From CAYPGJ01 sp964638515 (GTDB taxonomy: Bacteria; Planctomycetota; Phycisphaerae; Phycisphaerales; UBA1924), in assembly GCA_964638515.1 (NCBI GenBank), contig CAZWZL010000049.1:1-16192 (forward strand): a stretch of 16,192 nucleotides of DNA. Direction: 5' to 3'. Of this stretch, positions 7,102-14,290 are shown piece after piece. The notes below the pieces were generated by a model. The model searched no databases. It was not told the DNA's origin and was given only the letters and a program-made list of their open reading frames with translations. Both the position numbers and the translations under genes were made by a program. The stretch's first letter is position 1; the number at the start of each line of letters is the position of its first letter.

Positions 7102-8085
7102 TCAGCGCTTCGCGGCCCCTCGCCCGCGGAACAGCGCGCTCACCGACTGGTTGTGATGAATCCGGTGAATCGCGTCTCCCAACAGGCGGGAAACGCACAA
7201 TTCCGTCAGTTTGCCCCGGAGCGGGTCCAGCCGCGCATCCTCGGGGATCGTGTTCGTGATCAGCACTTGGTCCACCGGAGCGTCCGCCAAACGCTGCGCC
7301 GCCAGACCCACCATCACCCCGTGCGTCGCGGCCACCACCACGTGCGTCGCCCCGCGAGCCTTCACCAGCCGCGCGGCCTCGCACACCGTCCCGCCCGTGG
7401 CGATCATGTCGTCCATCATCAGCACCGCGCGATCCTGCACCGATCCGATCAGGTTCGCCAGCGTCACTTCCGAGCCGCTCTTGCGACGCTTGTCGATGAT
7501 CGCCAGCTCGCCCCCCAGCAGCTGCGCGTACGTGTTCGCCATCTTGACGTTGCCCACGTCCGGCGAGCACACCACCAGCTCCCCGAATTCCTCGCACATC
7601 GACGTCAGCGCTTCCACGAACACCGGCGCCGCAGAGAGGTGATCCACCGGAATGTCGAAGAACCCCTGGATCTGCGCCGCATGCAGGTCCATCGCCAGCA
7701 CGCGATCCGCCCCGGCCGTCGTGATCAGGTTCGCCACCAGCTTGGCCGTGATCGGCGTGCGACCCTCGTCCTTCCGATCCTGCCGCGCGTACGCGAAGTA
7801 CGGGATCACCGCCGTGATCCGCTGCGCGCTCGCGCGCTTCAGGCAGTCGATGTAGATCAGCAGCTCCATCAGGTTCGTGTTGACCGGGTCGCACGTCGAC
7901 AGCACGACGAAGCAGTCCCGACCACGAACGTCCTCTTCCAGCTTCACGAGCAGCTCGCCGTCCGGAAACTGCTCCGTGATCGCGTGACCCATCGGAAGAT
8001 CAAGATGCTCGCAGATGCGCGTCGTCAGCCCGCCCATCGTGCGCCCGGCGAAGATCTTCAACGAGTTCGCGTCGCTCCGGCTCAT
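7102..8085 (-). CDS. prs: Ribose-phosphate pyrophosphokinase (PRPP synthetase)
   Basis: The product has 327 residues. It transfers pyrophosphate from ATP to ribose 5-phosphate, giving PRPP for purine, pyrimidine, NAD, histidine and tryptophan synthesis. Family landmarks in order: the N-terminal FAGRTMGGLTTRI and QFPDGELLVKL blocks, DPVNTNLMELLIYIDCLKRA, the ATP-site region YFAYARQDRK, DLHAAQIQGFFDIPVDHL, the flexible-loop lysine in IIDKRR, and the PRPP loop DDMIATGGT (225-233). In most class I enzymes the fifth residue of this loop is Asp; here it is Ala229. The start at ATG 8085 overlaps the TGA of the preceding gene (ATGA, 8082-8085), so translation is probably coupled. The pairing with a glmU-like gene is a common arrangement. 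There is a 39-base gap to rplY. Confidence 0.96.
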   Translation of the reverse strand: MSRSDANSLKIFAGRTMGGLTTRICEHLDLPMGHAITEQFPDGELLVKLEEDVRGRDCFVVLSTCDPVNTNLMELLIYIDCLKRASAQRITAVIPYFAYARQDRKDEGRTPITAKLVANLITTAGADRVLAMDLHAAQIQGFFDIPVDHLSAAPVFVEALTSMCEEFGELVVCSPDVGNVKMANTYAQLLGGELAIIDKRRKSGSEVTLANLIGSVQDRAVLMMDDMIATGGTVCEAARLVKARGATHVVVAATHGVMVGLAAQRLADAPVDQVLITNTIPEDARLDPLRGKLTELCVSRLLGDAIHRIHHNQSVSALFRGRGAAKR

Positions 8086-8843
8086 GCGCTCGCCCGCTCC
8101 CGGCGTCGTGCGGCCAGCAGACGCTCCACGTCCGCCAGCTGCTCCACCGTGTTCACGCCGAGCGCCTCCTCCGAAGGCACCCCCGACAACGTCTCCACGA
8201 CCAGCCCCTTCGACGCCAGCATCTCAGGAACACGCGTCACGTAATACTCGCCCGTCACCTCGTCCCGTGGCAGCGACGCCAGCGCGTCAAACAGCGTGTC
8301 CGTGCCGAAGCAGCAGATGCTCGGGTACACCTCCCGGATCGCCTTCTCCGCCGGCGACGCGTTCTTCTCCTCAACGATGCGCTCGAACCGCCCCGCACGA
8401 TCGCGCACGATCCGCCCATACCCCGTCGGGTCCTCGATCGTCGTCGTCGCCAGCGTCGCGGCCGCGCCCGAGCGCCGGTGCTTCTCCACCAGCGCTTTCA
8501 GCGTCCCCGGATTGATCAGCGGACCATCGCCCGCAAGCACCAGAGACTCCCCGCGTCGACGCTCGCCACGGAACAACGGCTCGGCCGCGTTCACCGCATG
8601 CCCCGTGCCCAGCTGCTCCGCCTGCTCCGCAAACTCGACATCATCCCCCCCGAAAATCTCGCGCACCACTTCCTGCTTGTACCCCACCACCAGCACGATC
8701 CGTGCGCACCCCGCCTCGCGACACGCGCGAACCACCCACCGCACCATCGGCTCGCCAAGCGCCGGAACCGCCACCTTCGGAAGGTCCGACTTCATCCGCG
8801 TGCCCTTGCCCGCGGCCAGAATGATCGCTGTGAGTTCCGACAT
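8082..8843 (-). CDS. GlmU-like nucleotidyltransferase, uridylyltransferase domain only
   Basis: The product has 253 residues. It begins with the nucleotide-sugar pyrophosphorylase signature LAAGKGTRM..DLPKV (residues 9-21 region), then EQLGTGHAV, LAGDGPLI with metal-binding Asp106, GYGRIVRD, IVEEKNAS and GVN with Asn231. Asp106 and Asn231 match the Mg2+ ligands D105 and N227 of E. coli GlmU. The left-handed beta-helix acetyltransferase half of GlmU (E. coli total 456 residues) is missing; the protein stops where the domain linker would begin. The canonical NTG motif after the EI strand, whose Asn contacts the sugar, reads Y173-P174-S175. It probably makes UDP-GlcNAc from UTP and a sugar 1-phosphate, but a different sugar is possible. 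The start at 8843 is chosen over ATGs at 8852 and 8873 because GGAAG (8853-8857) stands nine bases upstream. It is the first gene of the operon. Confidence 0.85.
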   Translation of the reverse strand: MSELTAIILAAGKGTRMKSDLPKVAVPALGEPMVRWVVRACREAGCARIVLVVGYKQEVVREIFGGDDVEFAEQAEQLGTGHAVNAAEPLFRGERRRGESLVLAGDGPLINPGTLKALVEKHRRSGAAATLATTTIEDPTGYGRIVRDRAGRFERIVEEKNASPAEKAIREVYPSICCFGTDTLFDALASLPRDEVTGEYYVTRVPEMLASKGLVVETLSGVPSEEALGVNTVEQLADVERLLAARRRERASA

Positions 8844-8852
8844 GATCAGCAT

Positions 8853-8857
8853 CTTCC
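8853..8857 (-). promoter_or_regulatory. Shine-Dalgarno site of the glmU-like gene
   Basis: GGAAG on the minus strand, nine bases before ATG 8843. The alternative ATG at 8852 would start directly against this site with no spacer, which makes 8843 the better start. Confidence 0.6.
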
Positions 8858-8885
8858 GAACCGATGGAGACACGGCGCGGGAAAA

Positions 8886-8956
8886 CTGGCCCGCTAGGAT
8901 TCGAACCTAGACCAAGGGCTCCAAAGGCCCTTGTGCTACCGTTACACCACGGGCCA
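8886..8956 (-). tRNA. tRNA-Gln (anticodon TTG)
   Basis: The 71-base gene folds as a full cloverleaf. The acceptor stem TGGCCCG pairs with CGGGCCA, giving the unusual U1-A72 pair typical of tRNA-Gln. The D arm contains GGTGTAACGGTAGCAC, the anticodon loop is CTTTGGA (anticodon TTG, reading CAA) on an AGGGC/GCCCT stem, and the T arm contains GGTTCGAATCC. The discriminator base is G, as in other tRNA-Gln genes. The 3' CCA is not encoded, since TTT follows. It lies 42 bases upstream of the glmU-like gene on the same strand. Confidence 0.96.
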
Positions 8957-9241
8957 CCGGCTCCGTCCGACTCCTCAATCTGTCAGGCCGAGTTCAACTC
9001 GACCGCCAACGCGAACAGTCCACTCGTCGCGGGCCGTCCCGTCGGCAGAGTCGCCCGAAGGGGGCAGACGCTGATCGACCAGCGGGGCCGCGGCGTTCTT
9101 CTCCTGAAGCTGAGTCATCCATCAGCCGCGATGGGACGACCCATGCCGCGCCTCGCCAAGCCCGTTCTCAGGGCCGGGGTCCGTCGCGAACGGCTCCTCA
9201 CGTGGAGAAGGTCGAACAGTGTACGAGTCCCTTCCCGACAG
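8957..9241 (-). other. 285-base spacer without a recognisable gene
   Basis: This stretch separates the SWIM-like gene from tRNA-Gln. Open frames crossing it are not convincing: they are arginine/proline-rich and run through the tRNA or antisense to the SWIM-like gene. A short GC hairpin near 9051-9066 lacks a T run on either strand. I find no clear promoter, although the region should hold one for tRNA-Gln or the operon beyond it. Confidence 0.4.
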
Positions 9242-10204
9242 TCAATTCGAGGACCCCGGCTCCTCCGCCCCTTCCCCGCTCGAATCCTCCGGCCCTCGCT
9301 CCTCAAGCGCCCCCCCGGCGATGGACTCATAGCACGACGCCAGAAGCCCGATCAGCGGGAACCCCCCCTTGCCCCAGGGGCTCGGCCCCAGCCGCCGCAG
9401 GATCGCGTGCTTCACTCGCGCCGCCCGGGGCGTTGTATCCAGCGTCTCGATGCCGGCCCCTACCTGCCAGAATCGATCAACGCACGCCTCCAGCGGCGGC
9501 GCCCCGGGCGAATCGAGCGATGCCGTGCCGATCAACGGGGGTGGAGCCGACGCGCCCCGTCTCGACGCCGCAGCCAGGTCCGAACGACGCTGCTTCAGCC
9601 GGTCCAGAAGGTCGCACGGATCCAGACCTCGGAGCACGAAGATCTGGAACGGGTCGCGGTGCAAGCGATCAGCCGCCATCACCCCAGCCGCGCACGTCAG
9701 CACGTCCCACTGGTCGCTCGCGCCGGATCCGGGCGATTGCGGAGAAAAATCCCCGCCCTCCGCGGGGAACAGACGCAAACCCAGAGGGAGAAAGACATCT
9801 TCAATGTTGGTGGGCATCTCGCCCGCCAGGAGCTTGGCCGCGTACGCAGCCTGCTCTGACATCGCTTCCACCGCGGCGTCCCACTGCTCCGGCGTGAACC
9901 GCACAATCGCCACGACCACCGATCGCTCCGACATCCCCGGCGCGCGAATACGAGCCTCCACACGCCCAGCCGAGAAATCCAACGTGCGAACGCCGCCGCG
10001 ACGCGCAAGATCAAGCCCCTCCGCGTAGGCGTGAGGCGGCGCAACGCCCTCCACAACCCGAAGCCAACGAACGCCCGCCCATGCGCCACCCTGCTCGCTC
10101 CCCCCGCGCACACTCGACAGAAAATCCGTGCCCGGTGTCAGACCGCCGCGGATACGACCGCCCCGCCTCGGCACAAACGCGCGTTGTTCGCCGGGGCCGG
10201 TCAC
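9242..10204 (-). CDS. SWIM-family-like partner of the SNF2 helicase, zinc motif lost
   Basis: The product has 320 residues. Its central part follows the SWIM zinc-finger proteins that often sit beside bacterial SNF2 helicases: an N-terminal WAGVRWLRVVE stretch (42-52), AYAEGLDLARRGGVRTLDFSAGRVEARI (59-86), a Y-AAKLLAGEMPTNIEDVF helix (121-138), a LRLFPA strand (143-148) and DPFQIFVLRGL (184-194). In the family, a CxC...CxH SWIM motif lies between the last two. Here residues 149-183 contain only one Cys (C171) and no CxC or CxH, so zinc binding by this motif looks lost. The C-terminal 120 residues are not recognised and end in an acidic, disordered-looking tail. The start is GTG 10204, whose GTGA overlaps the helicase stop (10201-10203), so the two proteins are probably made together. 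The role is unknown; the family is thought to bind DNA or proteins. Confidence 0.7.
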   Translation of the reverse strand: MTGPGEQRAFVPRRGGRIRGGLTPGTDFLSSVRGGSEQGGAWAGVRWLRVVEGVAPPHAYAEGLDLARRGGVRTLDFSAGRVEARIRAPGMSERSVVVAIVRFTPEQWDAAVEAMSEQAAYAAKLLAGEMPTNIEDVFLPLGLRLFPAEGGDFSPQSPGSGASDQWDVLTCAAGVMAADRLHRDPFQIFVLRGLDPCDLLDRLKQRRSDLAAASRRGASAPPPLIGTASLDSPGAPPLEACVDRFWQVGAGIETLDTTPRAARVKHAILRRLGPSPWGKGGFPLIGLLASCYESIAGGALEERGPEDSSGEGAEEPGSSN

Positions 10205-13200
10205 GACAGCAACGCCTCCTCATCAAGGTCCGGCGCCGCGCCGTCAAACGCCTCCGTCCCGTCGACCTCCTCCTCGTCAGACACCGCGTCCGGCCCAAGC
10301 GCCACCAGCTCACGCAACTGCGCCGTGGACAGTTCCGTCAGCCAGTCCTCGCCCGCGCCGATGATCCGCTCCGCAAGATCCGTCTTTTGCTCGATCATCC
10401 GATCGATCCGCTCCTCCAGCGAGCCCGCGACGATGAACTTGTGCACATGCACCGTGCGCGTCTGGCCGATGCGGTGCGCGCGGTCCGTGGCCTGGTTCTC
10501 CACGGCCGGGTTCCACCAACGATCGAAATGGAAAACATGATTCGCCGCGGTGAGATTGAGCCCCGTGCCGCCGGCCTTGAGCGACACCACGAAGATGGGC
10601 GCCGTGCCGTCCGCCTTCTGGAATCGATCCACCATGTCCTCGCGCGCCTTGGCGGGCGTGCCGCCGTGCAGAAAGAGCACCTCCCGATCCAACGCGTGCG
10701 CCAGCATCGGCATCAGGATCTTCCCCATCTCGCGGAACTGCGTGAAGATCAGCGCCTGATCCCCCTCGGACAACGCTTCGTCGAGCATCTCGAGCAGACG
10801 CACGCACTTGCCCGAGCGCGACGGGTCCGCGCGCCCGGTCGAGTCCCGCAGGAACTGCGCGGGGTGATTGCAGATCTGTTTCAGCCGCACGAGCGACGCC
10901 AGCACCAGCCCGCGACGCTGAATGCCCTCCGCACGGTCCGCCTCAGCCAACATCCGCTTGACCGTGGATTCGTACAGGGCCGCCTGCTCCGGCGTAAGCC
11001 GGCAGAACTCGCGCGTCTCGAGCTTCGCCGGAAGGTCGGGCGAGATGGTCGGATCGCTCTTCAGACGCCGCAGCACGAACGGCTGCACCAGCGAGCGCAA
11101 TTGCTTCGCCTTGGACTGGTCGTGGTGTCGCTCGATCGGCGCAGCGAACCGCCTTCGGAACTCGCCCGAAGATCCAAGAAGCGACGGATTGCAGAAATCC
11201 ATAATTGACCACAACTCGCTCAGCCGGTTCTCCACCGGCGTGCCCGTCAACGCCACGCGCCGCTTGGCGCGCAACGCGTGCACCGCGCGGCTCTGCTTGG
11301 CCCCGGGGTTCTTCACGTTCTGCGCTTCATCCAGCACCACTCGCCCCCACTCAACGGTCGTCAGCGCGTCCCGATCCCGATGCGCCAACGCGTACGTGGT
11401 AAGCACGACGTCAGCCCCGGACGCTTCCCGTGTCATCGCCTCGCCCTGCCCGCGCTCCGACCCGTGATGCACCACCACCTTGAGCGACGGCGCAAATCGC
11501 TCCGTCTCCCGTTTCCAGTTCGACACCACCGACATCGGCGCGACGATCAGCGTCGGCGCCGGCCTCGTTTCCGGAGCGCGCTCACGCTCATGCAGCAGCA
11601 ACGCGAGCACCTGCACCGTCTTGCCCAGACCCATGTCGTCCGCGAGGCACGCCCCGAGCCCGAAGCGCTCCAGGAACGCCAGCCACGACATGCCCCGAAC
11701 CTGATACGCCCGCAATGCGCCGCGGAACCCCTGCGGCTGCTCCAGCATCGGAAGCCGCTCCGCATCGCTCGAAAACAACGCGGACACCCAACCCGACGCT
11801 TCGATGCCGAGCATCGACATCCCGGCCCGCTCCGCGTCCCACGCGTATGCGAGCCGCAGCACCTCCGAAACATGCGCGTTGCCGCCCGGGTTCTCCTTGA
11901 GAAAACGAACCGCCGCCTTCACGTCCTCCGGCCGGATCTCCACCCACTGCCCCTCGACGCGGATGAGCGGCGCCTGCTCCTTCGCGAGCATCTCAAACTC
12001 CCGAAGCGAAAGCGTGGTGTCGCCCACCGCGATCTGCCAGGAATACGAGACCAGCGTGTCAATCCCGACCGTCGTCTCCCCCGCACGCCCACTCCCGCCG
12101 CCGCCGCCCTGTGACGCATCCAACTCGTCCGACCGCACCACCAGCTTCGCCCCAAGCCGTGACGCCGGCGTGTCCCACCACGTGGGCGACTCCACGACAA
12201 ATCCCTGCTCCGCCAGCACCGGGCTGACCTCGCGCAGAAACTCGTACGCCTGACGCGTGCTCAGCGTCAGTCCCATCGGCTCAGTCCCCGCCAGCGCATC
12301 GTCAATCCTCGCGTACACACGCGCGGCACGCGCCAATTCCGCGAGCAGCAGGTCCTGCGGGCTCTCCACCACCAGCCCGCCAACCGACGCGCGATCCGCC
12401 CCCAACGCCCAGACCTCCTCCGCGCTGATCTCCGCCTCCGCGCGCTCCACCGAGCGCAGGTGGAACGTCAGCGGCCACTTCGCCTCAGCCGCGCCCGCGC
12501 CCACCAGCGACGCGTCGTCCGGCTCCTCCAATCGAAATAACAGCCGGAACGCCCCGCCACGCCCCCGATCCTCGAGATTCCCGAGCCACTGCCGAACCGA
12601 ACGCAGCGCCATCGTCCGCCCCTGCGAGCCGACGTCCACGCCCTCACCCATCCCAAGCAATCCGCCCAGCCACGCCACCACGGGGTCCGTCGTTGCGCGA
12701 CCTTCCACGGCCTCGATGAACGACTCGCGCACGAGCATCTCCCGGCACGCCGCGTCCACCGCGCGCCAAAGGAAATCCTCCGTAATCGCCCACGCGTCGT
12801 GCTCGAACGCATCGTCCGCCGCCCGCGCCGCCGCGGGCATCGCGCGCACCAACGCGCTCACGCGTTCAATGCTCGCCTCGTCGGCGAGCCAGGGCTGCCA
12901 CGTCCCACGAAGCTCGCCCGTTCCGTCCTGCATCAGCGCCGGAACAAAGCGCTCGTCGGCCTGCAGCGCCCGCGCCAAGCGCGCCGCCGTGGCGAAAAAC
13001 ACGACTCCCGGCCCGGACAACACGCGCTCGCCATTCTCGCCCGCGCCGTCCCGATCCTCGACCCGCTCCAGCGCCTCCGCGGCGCGGCCTGCGCGAACCC
13101 GCACCGTCGGAACCTCCCAGGAACGCAACGACACATCCCCGCTCGTTTCCTCTCCCGTCCCCGCGGCAGCGTGCGCCAATCGAGGACTGGCCTCGGGCCT

Positions 13201-13398
13201 CCCGCCGCGCGTGGGCAGACGCAACCGGATCGATGATTCCCCGGCCTCGCACAGGGATTCCATGCCCAGAGCGGCGAGCAACGCGTGCGCATCGACAGCG
13301 AACGGATGCCATCCCGCCGGCGCACCCTCGCGCGGCGAGATCGTCTCACCCCACAAGTGAATCCAGCCCCCGGACCAATTGGCGTGCACGACGAGCAT
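10201..13398 (-). CDS. SNF2-family DEAD/DEAH-like helicase (HelZ type)
   Basis: The product has 1065 residues and is probably a DNA-dependent ATPase/translocase. The N-terminal half (about 1-540) resembles the helicase-associated region of mycobacterial HelZ-like proteins, including LLFRLEEP followed by WPLTFHLRS. The SNF2 motor follows: RAYQVRGMSWLAFLE, Walker A DDMGLGKT (587-594, K593), LIVAPMSVVSNW, VLTTYAL, the DEAQ box (690-693), LTGTPVENRL (about 717-726), KQICNHP, LIFTQFREMGKIL, LHGGTP, and the motif V/VI block GGTGLNLTAANHV.HFDRWWNPAVE with Q-TDRAHRIGQ. All catalytic motifs look intact. The open frame continues 89 codons upstream through tRNA-Lys, so I start at ATG 13398 (MLVVHANW), with AGGAGGG at 13413-13419, 14 bases upstream. 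It overlaps the SWIM-like gene by four bases. A role in repair, transcription or defence is possible but not shown. Confidence 0.92.
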   Translation of the reverse strand: MLVVHANWSGGWIHLWGETISPREGAPAGWHPFAVDAHALLAALGMESLCEAGESSIRLRLPTRGGRPEASPRLAHAAAGTGEETSGDVSLRSWEVPTVRVRAGRAAEALERVEDRDGAGENGERVLSGPGVVFFATAARLARALQADERFVPALMQDGTGELRGTWQPWLADEASIERVSALVRAMPAAARAADDAFEHDAWAITEDFLWRAVDAACREMLVRESFIEAVEGRATTDPVVAWLGGLLGMGEGVDVGSQGRTMALRSVRQWLGNLEDRGRGGAFRLLFRLEEPDDASLVGAGAAEAKWPLTFHLRSVERAEAEISAEEVWALGADRASVGGLVVESPQDLLLAELARAARVYARIDDALAGTEPMGLTLSTRQAYEFLREVSPVLAEQGFVVESPTWWDTPASRLGAKLVVRSDELDASQGGGGGSGRAGETTVGIDTLVSYSWQIAVGDTTLSLREFEMLAKEQAPLIRVEGQWVEIRPEDVKAAVRFLKENPGGNAHVSEVLRLAYAWDAERAGMSMLGIEASGWVSALFSSDAERLPMLEQPQGFRGALRAYQVRGMSWLAFLERFGLGACLADDMGLGKTVQVLALLLHERERAPETRPAPTLIVAPMSVVSNWKRETERFAPSLKVVVHHGSERGQGEAMTREASGADVVLTTYALAHRDRDALTTVEWGRVVLDEAQNVKNPGAKQSRAVHALRAKRRVALTGTPVENRLSELWSIMDFCNPSLLGSSGEFRRRFAAPIERHHDQSKAKQLRSLVQPFVLRRLKSDPTISPDLPAKLETREFCRLTPEQAALYESTVKRMLAEADRAEGIQRRGLVLASLVRLKQICNHPAQFLRDSTGRADPSRSGKCVRLLEMLDEALSEGDQALIFTQFREMGKILMPMLAHALDREVLFLHGGTPAKAREDMVDRFQKADGTAPIFVVSLKAGGTGLNLTAANHVFHFDRWWNPAVENQATDRAHRIGQTRTVHVHKFIVAGSLEERIDRMIEQKTDLAERIIGAGEDWLTELSTAQLRELVALGPDAVSDEEEVDGTEAFDGAAPDLDEEALLS

Positions 13399-13412
13399 CC
13401 GTGTCTCGCGAT

Positions 13413-13419
13413 CCCTCCT
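13413..13419 (-). promoter_or_regulatory. Shine-Dalgarno-like site of the SNF2 helicase gene
   Basis: AGGAGGG on the minus strand, 14 bases before ATG 13398. The match is strong but the spacing is long. It still favours this start over positions farther upstream that would read through the tRNA-Lys gene. Confidence 0.5.
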
Positions 13420-13467
13420 GTGCTGTGGCGCATCCGACTCCGACGCGCATCGTTCGTTCGGCTCCAA

Positions 13468-13541
13468 TGAGGGCGGAGGGATTCGAACCCTCGACCTACG
13501 GATTAAAAGTCCGCTGCTCTGCCGGGCTGAGCTACGCCCTC
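13468..13541 (-). tRNA. tRNA-Lys (anticodon TTT)
   Basis: The 74-base gene folds as a full cloverleaf. The acceptor stem GAGGGCG pairs with CGCCCTC, the D arm is GCTCAGCCCGGCAGAGC, and the anticodon loop CTTTTAA gives anticodon TTT (reading AAA). The T arm is GAGGGTTCGAATCCCTC. The discriminator base is A, and CCA is not encoded. It lies 69 bases upstream of the helicase start on the same strand, and 126 bases from the divergent gmhA gene. Confidence 0.96.
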
Positions 13542-13667
13542 GAACACCTCGCGCGTCCGGGCCGGTGCACCGCTCCGCGCGCAGGGGGAAATGGTATCGC
13601 GCACCCCGCCGTTCGTCCCCGACCGCCTCCCTTTCGAAAACCCGCCCCGTCTGCGACACTCCCAACC

Positions 13668-14276
13668 ATGCCCTTTGATGAGGCCTTCATCCGAGATCGC
13701 GTCGATCGCGCGGCCCGCACGGTCGGCTCGCTCTCCACGATCGCCGGTGACATCCACGCCGCGGGCTCTCTCATCACCCAGCGCCTACTCGCCGGCGGAA
13801 CCCTGCTCACCTGCGGCAACGGCGGCTCTGCAGCGGAAGCGCTCCATCTCGCTGAGGAACTTGTCGGGAAATACAGGGCGCCGAGACGGCCCCTGCCCGC
13901 CATCTGTCTCAACGCCGATCCCACGGCCCTCACCTGCATCGCCAACGATTTTGGCTTCGAGAGCGTTTTTTCCCGCCAGATCGAGGCTTTTGGCACGTCC
14001 GGGGACGTGCTCGTGGTGTTCTCGACCAGCGGCGCCAGCCCCAACGTCTTGAAGGCGTTGCAGATCGCGCAGCGGCTCGGCGTCGAGCGGGTCGGGCTGC
14101 TCGGCAGGGGCGGGGGGGCCGCCAAAGGCCTCTGCACGCACCCCATCGTCGTACCGGACGAGGTTCCCCGGGGCGACACGGGGCTCATTCAGGAGGCCCA
14201 TCAGGTGGTGGTGCACCTGATCCTCGAAGTTCTCGAAATGGCCCTCAGTGACGGGCGCGGCGCGCACGATTGCTGA
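13668..14276 (+). CDS. gmhA: D-sedoheptulose-7-phosphate isomerase
   Basis: The product has 202 residues. It turns sedoheptulose 7-phosphate into D-glycero-D-manno-heptose 7-phosphate, the first step of ADP-heptose synthesis for lipopolysaccharide core or other glycans. The SIS fold is clear: CGNGGSAAEALHLAEEL (49-65), NADPTALTCIANDFGFE, a VVFSTSGASPNVLKAL block (116-131) and IQEAHQVVVHL. H60, E64 and H178 line up with H61, E65 and H180 of E. coli GmhA. The related SIS protein DiaA lacks part of this set, so GmhA is favoured. The frame is open upstream through the antisense of tRNA-Lys, but ATG 13668 gives the expected N-terminus. No Shine-Dalgarno site is visible before it. No other heptose genes lie in the window. 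aat follows after 14 bases. Confidence 0.9.
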   Translation: MPFDEAFIRDRVDRAARTVGSLSTIAGDIHAAGSLITQRLLAGGTLLTCGNGGSAAEALHLAEELVGKYRAPRRPLPAICLNADPTALTCIANDFGFESVFSRQIEAFGTSGDVLVVFSTSGASPNVLKALQIAQRLGVERVGLLGRGGGAAKGLCTHPIVVPDEVPRGDTGLIQEAHQVVVHLILEVLEMALSDGRGAHDC

Positions 14277-14290
14277 GATACCGTTGAGCC

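Noticed and set aside
8864..9859. A plus-strand open frame spanning tRNA-Gln and the spacer
   Set aside because: It runs through the antisense of a tRNA and of the SWIM-like gene and shows no domain.
8886..13541. Attachment-site direct repeats at the two tRNA genes
   Set aside because: The only shared stretch is the conserved T-loop GGTTCGAATCC, which all such tRNAs have; no extended repeat was seen.
13399..13665. A longer N-terminus for the SNF2 helicase, starting at 13665
   Set aside because: The extra 89 codons are the translation of tRNA-Lys and its flanks; the protein-like sequence begins at ATG 13398, with a ribosome binding site upstream.
13233..13667. A longer N-terminus for gmhA, starting at 13233
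   Set aside because: It would run antisense through the helicase start and tRNA-Lys, and the family N-terminus fits ATG 13668.
13542..13667. Promoters in the divergent tRNA-Lys/gmhA gap
   Set aside because: A TACCAT-like hexamer can be found on the minus strand, but no matching -35 element at proper spacing, so it is not reported as a feature.
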